DNA of 64,000 nt. Source: Sphingobacteriales bacterium (GTDB lineage: Bacteria > Bacteroidota > Bacteroidia > Chitinophagales > UBA2359). Every line of letters begins with the position of its first letter. Within the stretch, counting starts at the first letter, position 1. A program made the translations under genes and the position numbers. Location of the stretch: contig JADJTE010000001.1 in the NCBI GenBank assembly GCA_016711295.1, forward strand, positions 372,001 to 436,000, given 5' to 3'. Positions 9,289-20,454 of this stretch are shown here, in pieces. The notes beneath the pieces are model-generated. The model made no database searches and was not told the origin of the DNA. It worked only from the letters and a program-made list of their open reading frames with translations.

Positions 9289-9741
9289 ATGCCTAAGCAG
9301 AAGAGTATCACCCATATTGTAAGCCTCATCGTCGAATCGAAAAAAGGCTTTTTATTGCTGCGCAAACCTACACGGCGCGGGGGTAGGTATTCGCTGGTAG
9401 GCGGACGGGTCGAAAAAAACGAAGCGGTTATCGGGGCTTTGGTGCGCGAGACCTATGAAGAAGCAGCCATAAAAGTACAAGCCCAAGACCTGCGCTTGGT
9501 ACATGTGATTCATCGAAGACGCGAGCGACAAGACTTTTTTCATTTCTTTTTTTATACCCAACAATGGACGGGTAGCATACGCAACCGCGAACCGATGAAA
9601 TGCGATGCCTTAGTATGGTATAAGCGCGACGAGCTACCTTTCGACACCATGATGCCCGCTATACGATGCGGCATAGAGAGTTATTTGGCAGGCGAACAAT
9701 ATTCAGAACTCGGTTGGCAACTCAAAAAAAAACCTAAATAA
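9289..9741 (+). CDS. Nudix hydrolase
   Basis: A 150-residue Nudix-fold pyrophosphohydrolase. The Nudix box runs from G39 to I61: G39, E45, R53-E54 and E57-E58 are in register for GX5EX7REUXEEXGU. The usual final glycine is replaced by alanine at 60. Basic and hydrophobic residues dominate the flanks and there is no extra domain, so the substrate (nucleoside diphosphate derivative, sugar nucleotide or oxidised nucleotide) cannot be named. It is cytoplasmic. A promoter core lies 15 bp upstream. The gene is followed 120 bp later by a NadR-like kinase, a second nucleotide-related enzyme on the same strand. Confidence 0.88.
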   Translation: MPKQKSITHIVSLIVESKKGFLLLRKPTRRGGRYSLVGGRVEKNEAVIGALVRETYEEAAIKVQAQDLRLVHVIHRRRERQDFFHFFFYTQQWTGSIRNREPMKCDALVWYKRDELPFDTMMPAIRCGIESYLAGEQYSELGWQLKKKPK

Positions 9742-9861
9742 CCGATATCGCACCTCGCTACCGCCACAATACTTTCAAAAAATCGCACCTACGCACAATA
9801 TCAATTATCAACGCTAATCCTGTTACGAAAGTTCAATTTTGCGGTATCACGACCAACCTCG

Positions 9862-10389
9862 GTGCGCCGCATCGCCATTACAGGTCCCGAATCAACGGGA
9901 AAAAGTGCTTTGTGCGAACAATTAGCACGGCATTTCGACACGGTATTTGTGCCCGAATACGCGCGATACTATATCGCTCGACTACAAAGACCCTACCAAG
10001 CTGACGATTTAGCTACTATCGCCTACCGACAAATGGCATTAGAAGACCGCTATGCCCAACGCTATGCTCGTAACAGCTATTTGTTGTGCGATACGGATAT
10101 GACCGTCATCAAGATATGGCACGAACACGCCTTTGGGGCAATGCCCGACTGCTTGGTACAGCTATTCGAGGCGCGGCGCAATAACTATGCCGCCTATTTG
10201 CTCAACGATATTGACCTACCTTGGCAGCCCGACCCACAACGCGAACACCCGCACTTGCGTCCATTTTTTTTTGATTGGTATCATCAATTGTTGCAACAAA
10301 ATAGCGTGCCCTTTGCCGTAGTAAGCGGTACGGACGAGGCGCGGATAGCCAATGCCCTGCAATCCTTGGCAAATATCGGGTTGATGTAG
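9862..10389 (+). CDS. NadR-type ribosylnicotinamide kinase-like ATPase
   Basis: A 175-residue P-loop protein with Walker A GPESTGKS at residues 8-15, followed by the FVPEYARYY motif and the CDTD element typical of the C-terminal kinase domain of NadR (AAA_28 family). The nicotinamide mononucleotide adenylyltransferase domain of full NadR is absent, so it is a free-standing kinase-like unit. The likely role is phosphorylation of nicotinamide riboside in NAD salvage, inferred from the family. Translation appears to begin at GTG 9862; no in-frame ATG precedes the P-loop. The frame is intact. Confidence 0.8.
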   Translation: MRRIAITGPESTGKSALCEQLARHFDTVFVPEYARYYIARLQRPYQADDLATIAYRQMALEDRYAQRYARNSYLLCDTDMTVIKIWHEHAFGAMPDCLVQLFEARRNNYAAYLLNDIDLPWQPDPQREHPHLRPFFFDWYHQLLQQNSVPFAVVSGTDEARIANALQSLANIGLM

Positions 10390-10423
10390 CCGTAAGGGTC
10401 AATCAGCACTGCCCAAACACTAA

Positions 10424-10740
10424 TAGTTTGATTTTTAAGTTTTATACACTTACCTTACAGGGGTTTCATGCCTACGACATTCTCGGGATTGTGTCTATTA
10501 GATGTTATCGATGTAATATGTTTATGTCACCTTAAAAACAAAATATATTGAATGTTTTTTATGAATTATCGTAAATTATTGACAATCAGTAAATTATATC
10601 TTGTATAAATTCCCCCTCTTTGAGGGGATTAGGGGGGTTCTTGAACTAATATCTCAATTACCTAATGTTATTTCCTAAGTCCTAACGCTTGGAAATGGAT
10701 ACACAGCAGACAAAATTAATACTCAAACTTAAAAATCAGA
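10424..10740. mobile_element. Element D, copy 2 (ends eroded)
   Basis: Same orientation as copy 1 and alignable along nearly its whole length, including the CCCCCTCTTTGAGGGG hairpin near 10614 and the ACTTAAAAATCAG right end. The terminal GGT/ACC bases and the TTAG flanks are lost, so this looks like an older insertion. It fills most of the gap between the NadR-like gene and polA. Confidence 0.7.
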
Positions 10741-10818
10741 AAAAGCGCAAAAAATTCGTACTTTGTGGTGCTAATTTATTATCCCTTGCTATCCAACACT
10801 AAAAACTAAAAAGCAACC

Positions 10819-13675
10819 ATGCGTTTATACCTACTCGATTCTTTCGCGCTTATCTACCGCGCTTATTTCGCCCTTAACAAAACCCCCTTGGTCAATTCTA
10901 AGGGTTTGAACGTATCGGCGATTACGGGTTTTGTCAATACCTTACTCGACATAACGACCAAAGAGAAACCCACTCATTTAGCTGTTGTATTTGGACAAGC
11001 AAAGGACCCACTTGGCGCGAAGTAGAATATCCCGATTACAAAGCCCAACGCGCCGAAATGCCCGAAGACATACGCTCTGCCCTGCCTTGGATAGAACGTA
11101 TCGTACAAGCGATGAGCATACCTCTGCTACAAGCCGACGGCTACGAAGCCGACGACATCATAGGCACACTTGCCAAACGCGCTGCCGACGAAGGTTTTGC
11201 GGTCTATATGGTGACATTTGACAAAGATTATGGGCAGTTGGTCAGACCCAATGTGTTTATCCACAAACCGCCTTACTTAAAAGCCCCGCGCGAAATTCTG
11301 GGAACAAAAGAGGTGTGCGAAAAATGGGATATTGCCCGTGTAGAACAGGTGATTGACCTGCTGGGCTTGATGGGCGATACGTCTGACAATATTCCTGGCA
11401 TAAGAGGTATAGGCGAAAAAACCGCCGTCAAACTGCTCAAAGAATTTGGCAGCATCGAAAACCTACTCATTAATACCGAACAACTAAGCGGCAACCTGCG
11501 TGAAAATATCGAAGCAGGGCGCGAGGCAGCTATTATGTCAAAGCGTTTAGCTACTATTTCGCTCGATGCGCCCGTGCCTTTCGATGCCGACCAACTATCT
11601 ATACAACCCATCAACCGACCCGCCTTAGCCGCTTTGTTTGCCGAACTCGAATTTCGCACACTCGGCAAACGCATATTGGGCGATGCCTACGACCCGAACC
11701 AACCCAACGGCGGCATTACGAACAACGATACGACAAACAATACATCGGCAAACAATAGTACCGCAAGCACTTCAGGTGCGCCCGATTTGTTTAGCACTAC
11801 CCTTGTCGGCAGCGATTTGTTTAGCCAAACAAATACCGGTAATGCCGCCTCTACTGCCATAGGACGCGGCTACTCGGCACGCAATACGCCCCATGCCTAC
11901 CAAATAGCCGATAATCCTACCGCCCACAACGCGCTATTGGCTGCTTTGTTGGCTCAGACACTCGTTTGTTTCGACACAGAAACGACCGATATAGATGCGC
12001 TGAACGCCGAAATTGTGGGTATGTCCTTTGCTTGGCAAGCACACGAGGCTTGGTACGTACCAATGCCCACCGACCGCACCGCCGCCACCAAGCTATTGCA
12101 CTTGTTCAAACCATTTTTTGTCCACGAAGGTATTGCCAAAATAGGGCAAAATATAAAGTACGACCTATTATTGCTCAAAAATTATGAAATCGAACTGAGC
12201 GGGACACTACACGACACTATGTTGGCACACTACCTTATAGAACCCGACATGCGCCACAATATGAACTTCCTTGCCGAAACCTATCTGGGCTATACGCCTA
12301 TCAGTATCGAAGAATTGATAGGCAAAAAAGGTAAAAACCAACGCTCCATGCGCCAAGTTCCCTTAGAACAAATAGCCGAATACGCCGCCGAAGATGCCGA
12401 CATAACCTTGCGTTTGCACCAATACCTCTATCCACGCCTGACCGATGTGGGTTTGTACGGACGCATAGAATGCCCTTAGTGCCCGTATTGACCGATATGG
12501 AGTACGAAGGTATTGCTATTGATACGGCATTCCTGAAACGTTATTCGCAAGATGTAACCGCTGAACTACTACGCCTAAGCGACGAGATATTTGCCATAGC
12601 AGGCGAACATTTCAACTTAGATTCGCCCAAACAATTAGGAGCTATTCTGTTCGATAAACTGCAAATACCCTACGAACGCAAAAAAACCGCCACAGGTCAA
12701 TACTCTACCGACGAAGAAACATTACAAAGTATAGCAGCCAACTACCCAATAGCTGCCCTGCTACTCGATTACCGCGAACTAAGCAAATTGCGCAGCACCT
12801 ATATCGATGCGTTGCCACAACTGAAAAACCCGCGCACAGGTAGAGTACATACGACCTATAACCAAGCCGTAGCTGCTACGGGTAGGCTTAGTTCTACTGC
12901 GCCCAACTTGCAGAATATACCTATTCGTACCGAGCGCGGGCGCGAAATACGCAAGGCTTTTGTGCCGCGAAACTCTGATTATGTATTGTTGTCTGCCGAT
13001 TATTCGCAAATAGAACTGCGCATTATGGCGGCTATGAGCCAAGACCAAAATATGCTGGCTGCCTTTGCCAACAAAGATGATATACACCGCGCTACGGCGG
13101 CAAAAGTATACGGCGTAGCGATGGAGGAAGTAACAAGCGAAATGCGCCGCCGTGCTAAGATGGTCAATTTTGGTATTATTTACGGCATTACCGCCTTTGG
13201 TTTAGCCCAACGCTTAGGCATTCCGCGCAGCGAAGCCAAAACTATCATTGATGCCTACTTTGCACAATATCCTGCCGTAAAACAATGTATGGATACGTCT
13301 ATTGCCACTGCCCGCGAGCGTGGTTATGCCGAGACCCTATGCGGCAGACGGCGCAGCCTACGCGACCTGCAATCGGGCAACCCCACCGTGCGCCAATTTG
13401 CCGAGCGCAACGCCATTAATGCCCCCATACAAGGCACCGCCGCCGATATGATAAAAATAGCTATGATAAACATACACGCCGAATTGCGCCGCCAGCGTCT
13501 GCAAACACGCATGTTGCTGCAAGTGCATGACGAGTTAGTGTTTGACGTACCCAAGTCCGAACTCGATATAGCCCGCCACATCATCGAACAAGGCATGATA
13601 ACCGCCTTGCCTCTGCCGAATGTTCCGATAGAAGTGGGTATCGGAGTAGGAGAAAATTGGTTAGAGGCACATTAA
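10819..13675 (+). CDS. polA: DNA polymerase I (frameshifted at two places)
   Basis: Three frames (10819-11025, 11058-12479 with upstream extension, 12470-13675) restore one protein of about 950 residues. At about 10995-11005 there are two extra bases (GG for G, AAA for AA); removing them gives the expected FDKQGPTWRE. Near 12470 one A is missing, and adding it gives RIEMPLVPVL. Domains: 5' nuclease (YEADDIIGTLAK, DNIPGIRGIGEKTA), a Ser/Thr/Asn-rich linker, a 3'-5' exonuclease that keeps the FDTET acidic motif, then the polymerase domain with motif A DYSQIELRIMA, motif B RRRAKMVNFGIIYG and motif C QVHDELVF. It functions in DNA repair and Okazaki fragment processing. Breakage of so central a gene argues for sequencing error rather than pseudogenisation. 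Confidence 0.9.
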
Positions 13676-13728
13676 TGCTTGAATAACTATTTTTTTGAAA
13701 TTTTTATTCTAATATTGCACAAAAGATG

Positions 13729-13736
13729 TAGCTTTG
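13729..13736 (+). promoter_or_regulatory. Possible -7 box (TAGCTTTG) for the phospho-signalling cluster
   Basis: A TAnnTTTG octamer 68 bp upstream of the first FHA gene and 54 bp after the polA stop. It is the only such motif before the five-gene cluster, whose genes are closely spaced and could share this promoter. Confidence 0.4.
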
Positions 13737-13803
13737 CGGTGGTTGGAGAGAACTACGCCTAAAACACTACCTATTTTTTCACCAAAACAAACTTACTAAC
13801 ACC

Positions 13804-14383
13804 ATGCCCACCAAAATAGATAACAATCAAAACAGCCCCGCTTACACCAATATAGATGCGGATAATGCAGAATTTTCCAAAAAACAAACCCGGTTGAGCG
13901 ACGATTCTGCTGAAAAAAATAAAGAGAATCCTCTGGAAAACTTACCCCTCGTAGGTTTTTTAGTGTCGTTTTCGGGCACAGAACTCGGCGAGTATTGGGT
14001 ATTGCGCGAAGGCAACAAAAATATTATCGGCAGCGATGTCGACTGTACGATACGGTTCAACGAAGCCAAAGTAAGTAGCAAGCACGCCTTTATCAATATT
14101 CCGAAGAAATACCAATACAGGCAAACTCATGATTGCCATTCAGGATACTAATTCTATGAATGGGATTATAGTCAATGGCATTGATATCGGCTTTCAAAAT
14201 TACGAATGTAAGAATAACGACAAAATTTTGATCGGCGGGTATGAATTGCTACTGATTATCATCGATAAAAAGCAGCATAATCTATCGAAAAGTGAGCATT
14301 TTATAGCTAATAAAGCCGTATTAGATGTTCCGGATTTTGACTATTCCAACCGTGACAATTACTCGTCTGGCACCCGCATGTAG
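13804..14383 (+). CDS. FHA-domain protein, cytoplasmic (one frameshift)
   Basis: Frames 13804-14151 and 14129-14383 join if one A is removed from the AAA at about 14123, giving about 192 residues. A polar N-terminus of about 50 residues precedes an FHA fold: IIGSDVDCTIRF (phosphopeptide-binding strand), VSSKHAFI with the conserved Ser and His, and the TNSMNGIIVNG loop with the key Asn-Gly. FHA domains bind phosphothreonine, so this is a likely reader of the kinases encoded next door. There is no signal peptide or membrane segment. It is the first gene of the cluster; the kinase begins 9 bp downstream. Confidence 0.8.
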
Positions 14384-14392
14384 TTCGAATTA

Positions 14393-15340
14393 TGGCAAAT
14401 ACTACTATTTTTTTGCATGGCAGTAATGGCACGTATAGCTTTGATCATAGTTGCCCCCCTATTGGTCAGGGGTATGGGTGTCGTGTTCAAAGGGATAGAT
14501 ACTAAAAGGCAGAAAGCAGTAGCAGTCAAGGTGCTATTTAGCGATTTGACGAAAAACCCCGATAATATTCAACGCCTCCAAAGGGAGGCAAGGGCTAAAT
14601 TTAACCATCCCAATTTTGTGCAGATGTTGGATTATGTTGCTATTGGCGGCAAGCACCACGTGATAAGTTAATTTGTAGATGGCACAACATTAAGCCACCA
14701 ACTTGATAATGGGCATAAATATGATATACACCAAGCTATTGACATTACTCAGCAGATACTTAATGCTTTGTCCTACTTACATCAACAAGGCTTTGTACAC
14801 CGAGATGTAAAGCCCTCTAATATTATTGTCACACCACAAGGTACGGCTAAATTGATGGACTTGGGCATTGCCGCCAACCTGCAAAACCGCAAAAAATTGA
14901 CGAAGATGGGCAATTCGCCTGGCACATGCCATTATATGTCTCCTGAACATTTTACAGGTGCTGCTGGGTTTAGTTCGGATATTTATAGTATGGGCATTAC
15001 GATATACGAAATGATAACGGGACATGTCCCATTTGACGGTATGACCGAGTATGTTATCATGCAAAAACATGCAAACGACCCACTGCCGCCAGACGGACAA
15101 ATCCCTGCCGCACTTTTCAAAATATTGCAAAAGGCAACGGCTAAACTCCCATCCGATCGCTATGCTGACGCAATGACTTTCAGCACCGCATTGCTCAATT
15201 GGCAGGCGGCTAAACAGTTAGTAGGAAACCCAGCAACCGACCCGCCCACTATAAATAATACAGAGCGGTATATCAATAGTATAATTATAATTCTACTCGC
15301 CATTGTCTTAGTAATGGTAGTTATTTACTTTTTAACATGA
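14393..15340 (+). CDS. Membrane-anchored Ser/Thr protein kinase 1 (frameshift plus internal stop)
   Basis: The gene starts at 14393 (MANTTIFLHGSNG), parallel to the second kinase. An extra G in the GGGG at about 14470 breaks the P-loop GQGMGVVF. A TAA at 14669-14671 replaces the glutamate codon expected from the paralogue's ISEYLEG. The remaining kinase features are present: VAVKVLF with the ATP lysine, the catalytic HRDVKPSN, DLG instead of DFG, GTCHYMSPE, and DIYSMGITIYEM. One C-terminal transmembrane helix ends the protein with almost no periplasmic part. The stop is a substitution, not a homopolymer slip, so this copy may be truly damaged. Its end overlaps the phosphatase start by 4 bp. 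Confidence 0.75.
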
Positions 15341-16976
15341 GCAATATATTCAAACATTGGACGGTATCTACAAAGGGCGGTAGGGCTATCAACCAAGATT
15401 TTTCAGCGGTAGATGATAGTAACCCCGCCTATTTTCTGGCGGTGGTATGCGATGGCATGGGCGGGAGCGAAGGCGGCGAGATAGCATCAGGTATGGCAGT
15501 GAATACGATAATCAATTATGTAAAAAATACCAACCCCGCTATCTATACTACATCTATGTTGCGCGATGCTGTATTATTAGCCAACGAAAAAATATGGCAG
15601 ACAAGCAGGCAACACACCCATCTATCACAAATGGGCACTACGGTAGTAGCTCTATTGCTGCTGCCCAACGGCAAAGGTACGGTCATACATGCAGGAGACA
15701 GTCGCTGCTATCATATCCGCGGCAAGCAACGCCTCTATCGAACAACCGACCATTCGCGCGTGTTTGAACTACTGCAAAGAGGTATTTTAGATAATGAAGA
15801 AACCGCACGACTGAGCAACGACGCTAACGTTATCACCCGCGCATTGGGCGTAAAACCTAATGTGGAACTATCACAGCACAACTTCGGCTATCAAGCGGGC
15901 GACCGCTTTTGCTGTCTACTGATGGCATTCATGGCATCATGCCCGAGCAAGCCTTATTGCAAGCCTTAATGAGCCAAGCCTCTTTTAAAGATGCTGCAGA
16001 AACATTAGCAGCTGATGCCAACCGAATAGGTATACAACAAGGCGGCGGACACGACAACCTAACCGCCATAGTGGTAGATTGTGGCACATTTAACCCCAAA
16101 GCTACTGCTATCACAACGGCTCGTCATAATCTACTCAAAACCCTGTCAATTGTATTGAGCGTAGTATTGCTAAGCACCATATCTTATATTACATGGCAAT
16201 GGGTAGCTCAACCGCCTACTCCTAACTCCCAAAAAACTAACCTCAAAAATGACAGTATCTCTACTAAAACCAACAAACCATCCGATAAGCAAAAAGCAGA
16301 GAACGAGGAGGTGTTTAAACACGCGCAAACAGTCCACCAACAAGCTCAACACTTGATAGATTCGGCAGATGTTCTGGTGATTGTAGCACAAGAAACTTGG
16401 GAAAGCATGAAAAAAAAGGATAGAGAATCAATTAATGATATTGCAGACAAGGGGCGAGACATCAAAAAACAAACCGAAGCAATACGAAAAAAGGCTTCCG
16501 ATGCCCAAAATGCCACCCAAAAGTACGATTCAACCAAAATTGAAAATGCTAAAACGCTCGTAAAAGAGGCTGATAGCTCGCTGGCAATACTCGAACAAAG
16601 CTATCAAGGAATAAATACCAAACTGTTAGATATTCAACAGCGATTGCTCAATGACGAACAACGCGCCCAAGTAGAAAAGAGACGAAAACAAGAGGCAGCG
16701 AAGAAAGCAGAAGATGCCAAGAAAGCACTTCAAGCTAAAAAAGAGCAAGAAGAACGGGAAAGGAAAAACGCTGCCGAGAAAAAGCGCAAAGAGGATAAAG
16801 CTATGGAAAAAGAGAAAGAAGTGAAGCAAGCACGCGGTCAGACCAACAACGTAGCACCAATCCCCCCTAAACAACTGCCCGTTAAGGATACGCCCAAAAC
16901 GCTACCTAAGCCACCCTCTAAGAAGGGAAATGAAACAAAAAAAAGTAAATCACCGTCCGAATCTCCGCCCCGCTAA
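15337..16976 (+). CDS. PP2C-family protein phosphatase with TM and coiled-coil extension (one frameshift)
   Basis: Frames 15337-15969 and 15909-16976 join by adding one T near 15910 (DRFLLSTDG), giving about 545 residues. The PPM/PP2C domain shows DGMGG at 39-43, GDSRCY, the STDG motif and GGHDNLTAI. All are metal-binding landmarks of bacterial Ser/Thr phosphatases such as PppA and Stp1. A transmembrane helix follows (near 16140-16200). Next come about 200 residues of charged, heptad-rich sequence (Glu/Lys/Ala/Gln) that should form a periplasmic coiled coil, then a Pro/Lys-rich end. It probably reverses phosphorylation by the two flanking kinases. The coiled coil is unusual for the family. 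It overlaps kinase 1 by 4 bp and lies 16 bp before kinase 2. Confidence 0.85.
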
Positions 16977-16992
16977 GTATCTCTTACCACCT

Positions 16993-18253
16993 ATGCCAAC
17001 TCACACGCTATACGGTAGCAATGGCAATAGTTATGCCTTTGACCCAACCGCCCCCCCCTTGGGCAAAGGTGGCATGGGCGTTGTATTTCGCGGCTACGAC
17101 GCACAACAACATAGTTTAGTAGCTATCAAGGTGATGTATCGGCAAGTAGCCATTAACCCAAACAATATAGCCCGCGCCGCGCAAGAAGCCCAAATTCCAT
17201 CTGACCACCCCAACCTCGTCAAAATGCTCGATTTTATTGAGCAAGATGGCATCTACCATATCATTAGCGAATACTTAGAGGGCGAAACCTTGCACGATAC
17301 GCTCCTGAACCGCAAAAACATAGGGCAACGATACAGTCTTGCAGAAGCTATCTCTATACTCAATCCCGTATTAGATGGACTATCTTACCTACATAGTCAC
17401 GGGATCATACATCGCGATATGGACCCCACCAATATAATGATATGTGCCGACGGCAACGTCAAAATTATGGATTTTGGCATTGCTAAACTATGCGATGTAC
17501 CTGGCGAACAAACGCATAATTTGACCAAAATTGGCAACTTTATCGGCAAACCCCACTACGCTCCACCTGAACAAATACGTGCCGAACGCGACCGCATTCA
17601 GCCCTGCTCCGACTTATATTCGCTGGGCATCACCTTGTACGAATTGCTGACAGGCCACGTACCTTTTTCCTGTAGCAATGAGTTCGACACCATGCAGTTG
17701 CAGCTACAGCAAAATATAGCCCGAAAAAGTGCCCGATCAACGTTTTCAGACTACTACCGAGTTTAAAACTGCCCTAAATGAGTTATTGTTCGCCCCAAAA
17801 ACACCGACCAAGCAACTTTCGGGTCGTGCCCTCCCAATGCCGCCCGAAATACAGGTACAGCCTACCCATAAAAAACGCCGATTTGACTTCGGAATCGCTA
17901 TAATTGCTTTTGTAGTACTCCTGTCTACCTCCATTAGTGCTTGGCACCTATTGGGCCGCCAAGAAATAGACGATAAAACAAGTACAACACAGACCGACCC
18001 TCCCCAATTGCCTAATTCAGCCATTGAAAACTACTTAAACGCAATAGCTCAATCGCCGAAAACGATAAATATTACCGATGATATAGCCGAACCTTTCGCA
18101 GGATGGATTATTCACATCAAAGAGTTAAATACGGGAAGATCATTTCAACTCAAAGGCTACCTACACTATATCGCTAATTCAAAACAACATATTACCATCA
18201 AAGACCGCCAAACAAAAGGCAAAGACATAACCTTATTGCTCGAAACTCAATAG
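16993..18253 (+). CDS. Membrane-anchored Ser/Thr protein kinase 2 with periplasmic domain (one frameshift)
   Basis: I start it at 16993 (MPTHTLYGSNGNS), matching kinase 1; the frame could extend to 16930 but would then overlap the phosphatase. Removing one A from the A5 near 17728 joins 17766 to the downstream frame (ARKVPDQRFQTTTEF), giving about 420 residues. Visible motifs are the P-loop GKGGMGVVF, VAIKVM, DFG in KIMDFGIAK, and PHYAPPEQI. The catalytic loop reads HRDMDPTN, with Asp where a Lys is nearly invariant. After the kinase come a Pro-rich linker, one membrane helix and a periplasmic domain of about 100 residues with no recognised family. It forms the second kinase of the cluster, 40 bp before the protease gene. 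Confidence 0.8.
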
Positions 18254-18293
18254 AAAAACAAAGCACCATTCACCCACTAACTAACATATAACT

Positions 18294-20342
18294 ATGATTA
18301 TCCTATCTATAGGCAGAGATATGGGCAACCGTATCGTCATCAACGACCCCACCCAGCGCGTAAGTGGTGTTCATGCCGAGTTAATCTTGAACGATGATAA
18401 CAGCATCATGCTCAAAGATATGAGCCGCAACGGTACGTTTGTAAATGGGAAACGTCTGCAATCCGGCATAAATATCCAAATACGCCGCAATGACGTGGTT
18501 AGCTTTGCTAATGCCGCCACGCTCAACTGGGCTTTGGTACCACAGCCCAATACTATTAGTGACTTAAAAATAACCTACAGTATTGGCACAGCATCGGACA
18601 ATAAAGTGCAGCTCGTAGACAGCGCACAACGTATCAGCCGCTATCACGCCGACCTAAAAATTGCCCAAAACGGCGATATGTTTATTTATGATAAAAGTTC
18701 GGGTGGTACCTATGTCAACGACCGAAAAATAACCGCCTTTAATGACTACCCTGTAAAACGAGGCGATAAAATATCCTTTGCCAAAGTACAAGATTTAGAC
18801 TGGTCCACCATCAAAGAGCAACAACAAGAACCACAAGGTATCATGGACAAGTTGGTCGGAGGCGCAGCAGTATCCAACAGTAAAGGCAATACCGCTAAAC
18901 TACTAATAATACCCCTCTTGCTCCTCACCATAGCAGGATTAGGCTACTTCCTGCTGTTGCCCACGAATCCAAAACAAGGAACTAATCCCCCCCCAACAGA
19001 TACTACATCAGCCCATGGTGTATCCAACAATTCGGGCTCTTCCTCCCCCTGCACAATGGGAATGGCAGAAATCAACGAACAATACTCCCAATCAATAGCT
19101 TTCGTATATTGTAGCTACTATCATACCGTAGAAGTACAGGATGGGAAAAAAAAAGTAGACAAAATATTATATGTGGGAATAGACAAACGAACGAGACAAA
19201 TAGGCTATAGCGACAACAAACAAGACTTAGCACCCTTTGAGAGTATGGGTAGTGGCTTCTATGTGGCAGATGAAAAAGAAAAAACAGGATATGTCGTTAC
19301 CAACCGCCATGTCGCCGAACCTTGGAAATACCAAAAGGGAATACAAGAAAAAATAAAAAACGAAATATTTCCTGCTTTAAACGTCTATCTTGCAGCGAAT
19401 GGGAGAAGTGACCTAAAACTTACTGCCGAAGAGGGTGAAGCTGAAATGTTAGGAGTCATTACCAATGGCACACTCCTATTGCCCGATAATATGACAGGCT
19501 GCGAAACCATCAAAATAGGAGATGAAGACAAAGAAGAATTAGATATTGCCCTATTACGCTTAAACACTCCTACCTTACCCGTCAATGCCAAAGCAATACC
19601 CTTTGAAAAAATAAAAGGCAATTTAGACCATCTAAAAGTGGGATCTGAACTATTCACGATAGGCTTCCCGTACGGTATTGACTTGGCAAAAGGCGATACT
19701 AAAGATGAGGCTATTCTCGCGGAAGGTAAAATAAATACTTCGATAGACAAAGACAATTATTATATGTCTTACAATATGCCTACTTACAATGGTGCAAGCG
19801 GTTCGCCCATTTTTGACCAATGTGGCAATGTGGTCGGCATAGTTACCCAGAGAAGAGATACTAATCAATACAATAGAGGGGTAAAATCACCTTTTATTGT
19901 CGACCTCATCAGAGACCCATACAGTTTCAAAAGCAAAAAACGCCAAATTAGATATGAAGATGGCACTATCGCCCCTACCCGGCCTGGCAAGTATTGGCGA
20001 AATCTATTTCGACTATAACCAAGCCACCATACGCCCCGATGCCGCTTTGGAGTTGGACAAAATGGCTGATTATCTAAAAAAAAAAGCAGCACTACCGTTG
20101 AGATAGAAGCGCACGCCGATTGTAGGGGCGGCGATGCCTACAATATGGGGCTGTCGCAGCGCAGAGCCGATGCCGCTATGAATTACCTCATAAGTACGGG
20201 TATAGAACCAATGAGATTAAGCACTACTGCACGCGGTAGCCGCGAAAATCAGCATGGATATTGCTGTAAAGGAAGCACTTGTAGCGAGGCGGAGTTTGAA
20301 AAAGATAGAAAAATAGTGTTTATCATCAACGGAGCTTTCTAA
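18294..20342 (+). CDS. FHA-FHA-TM-trypsin-like protease-OmpA protein (two frameshifts)
   Basis: Two N-terminal FHA domains (about 1-75 with SGVHAEL and SRNGTFVNG; about 85-165 with SRYHADL and SSGGTYVND) precede a membrane helix at 203-222. A chymotrypsin-fold serine protease follows, with H339 in TNRHV, D417 in LDIALL and S502 in GASGSP. Removing one C near 19975 and adding one A to A10 near 20085 extends the frame into an OmpA-like peptidoglycan-binding domain (GEIYFDYNQATIRPDA, IEAHADCRG, LSQRRADA). The total is about 680 residues. The OmpA part has no signal peptide or start of its own, which favours fusion. Topology: phosphothreonine readers in the cytoplasm, protease and wall anchor in the periplasm. 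It is the last gene of the cluster. Confidence 0.8.
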
Positions 20343-20454
20343 CTTTTGGATAATACTGCACTCAAGTCAATATTCAGCAATGTTTGTGCCTATAGATATT
20401 CGCTCCCCACATATTTTCCCTACCTTAGCACTTTCATTTCAAATCAAACCTCCA

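Noticed and set aside
16930..16992. Upstream start of kinase 2 overlapping the phosphatase
   Set aside because: The start at 16993 aligns with the start of kinase 1 (both lead into a GSNG motif) and avoids a 47-bp overlap.
13804..20342. Type VI secretion regulatory locus
   Set aside because: Kinase, PP2C and FHA genes recall PpkA/PppA/Fha, but no Tss/Hcp/VgrG-like gene is present in the window, and the protease-OmpA protein is not a T6SS component.
20343..20454. ATG 20380 as start of the lamin-tail protein
   Set aside because: It would bury the signal peptide 25 residues inside the protein; ATG 20455 gives a normal signal peptide.
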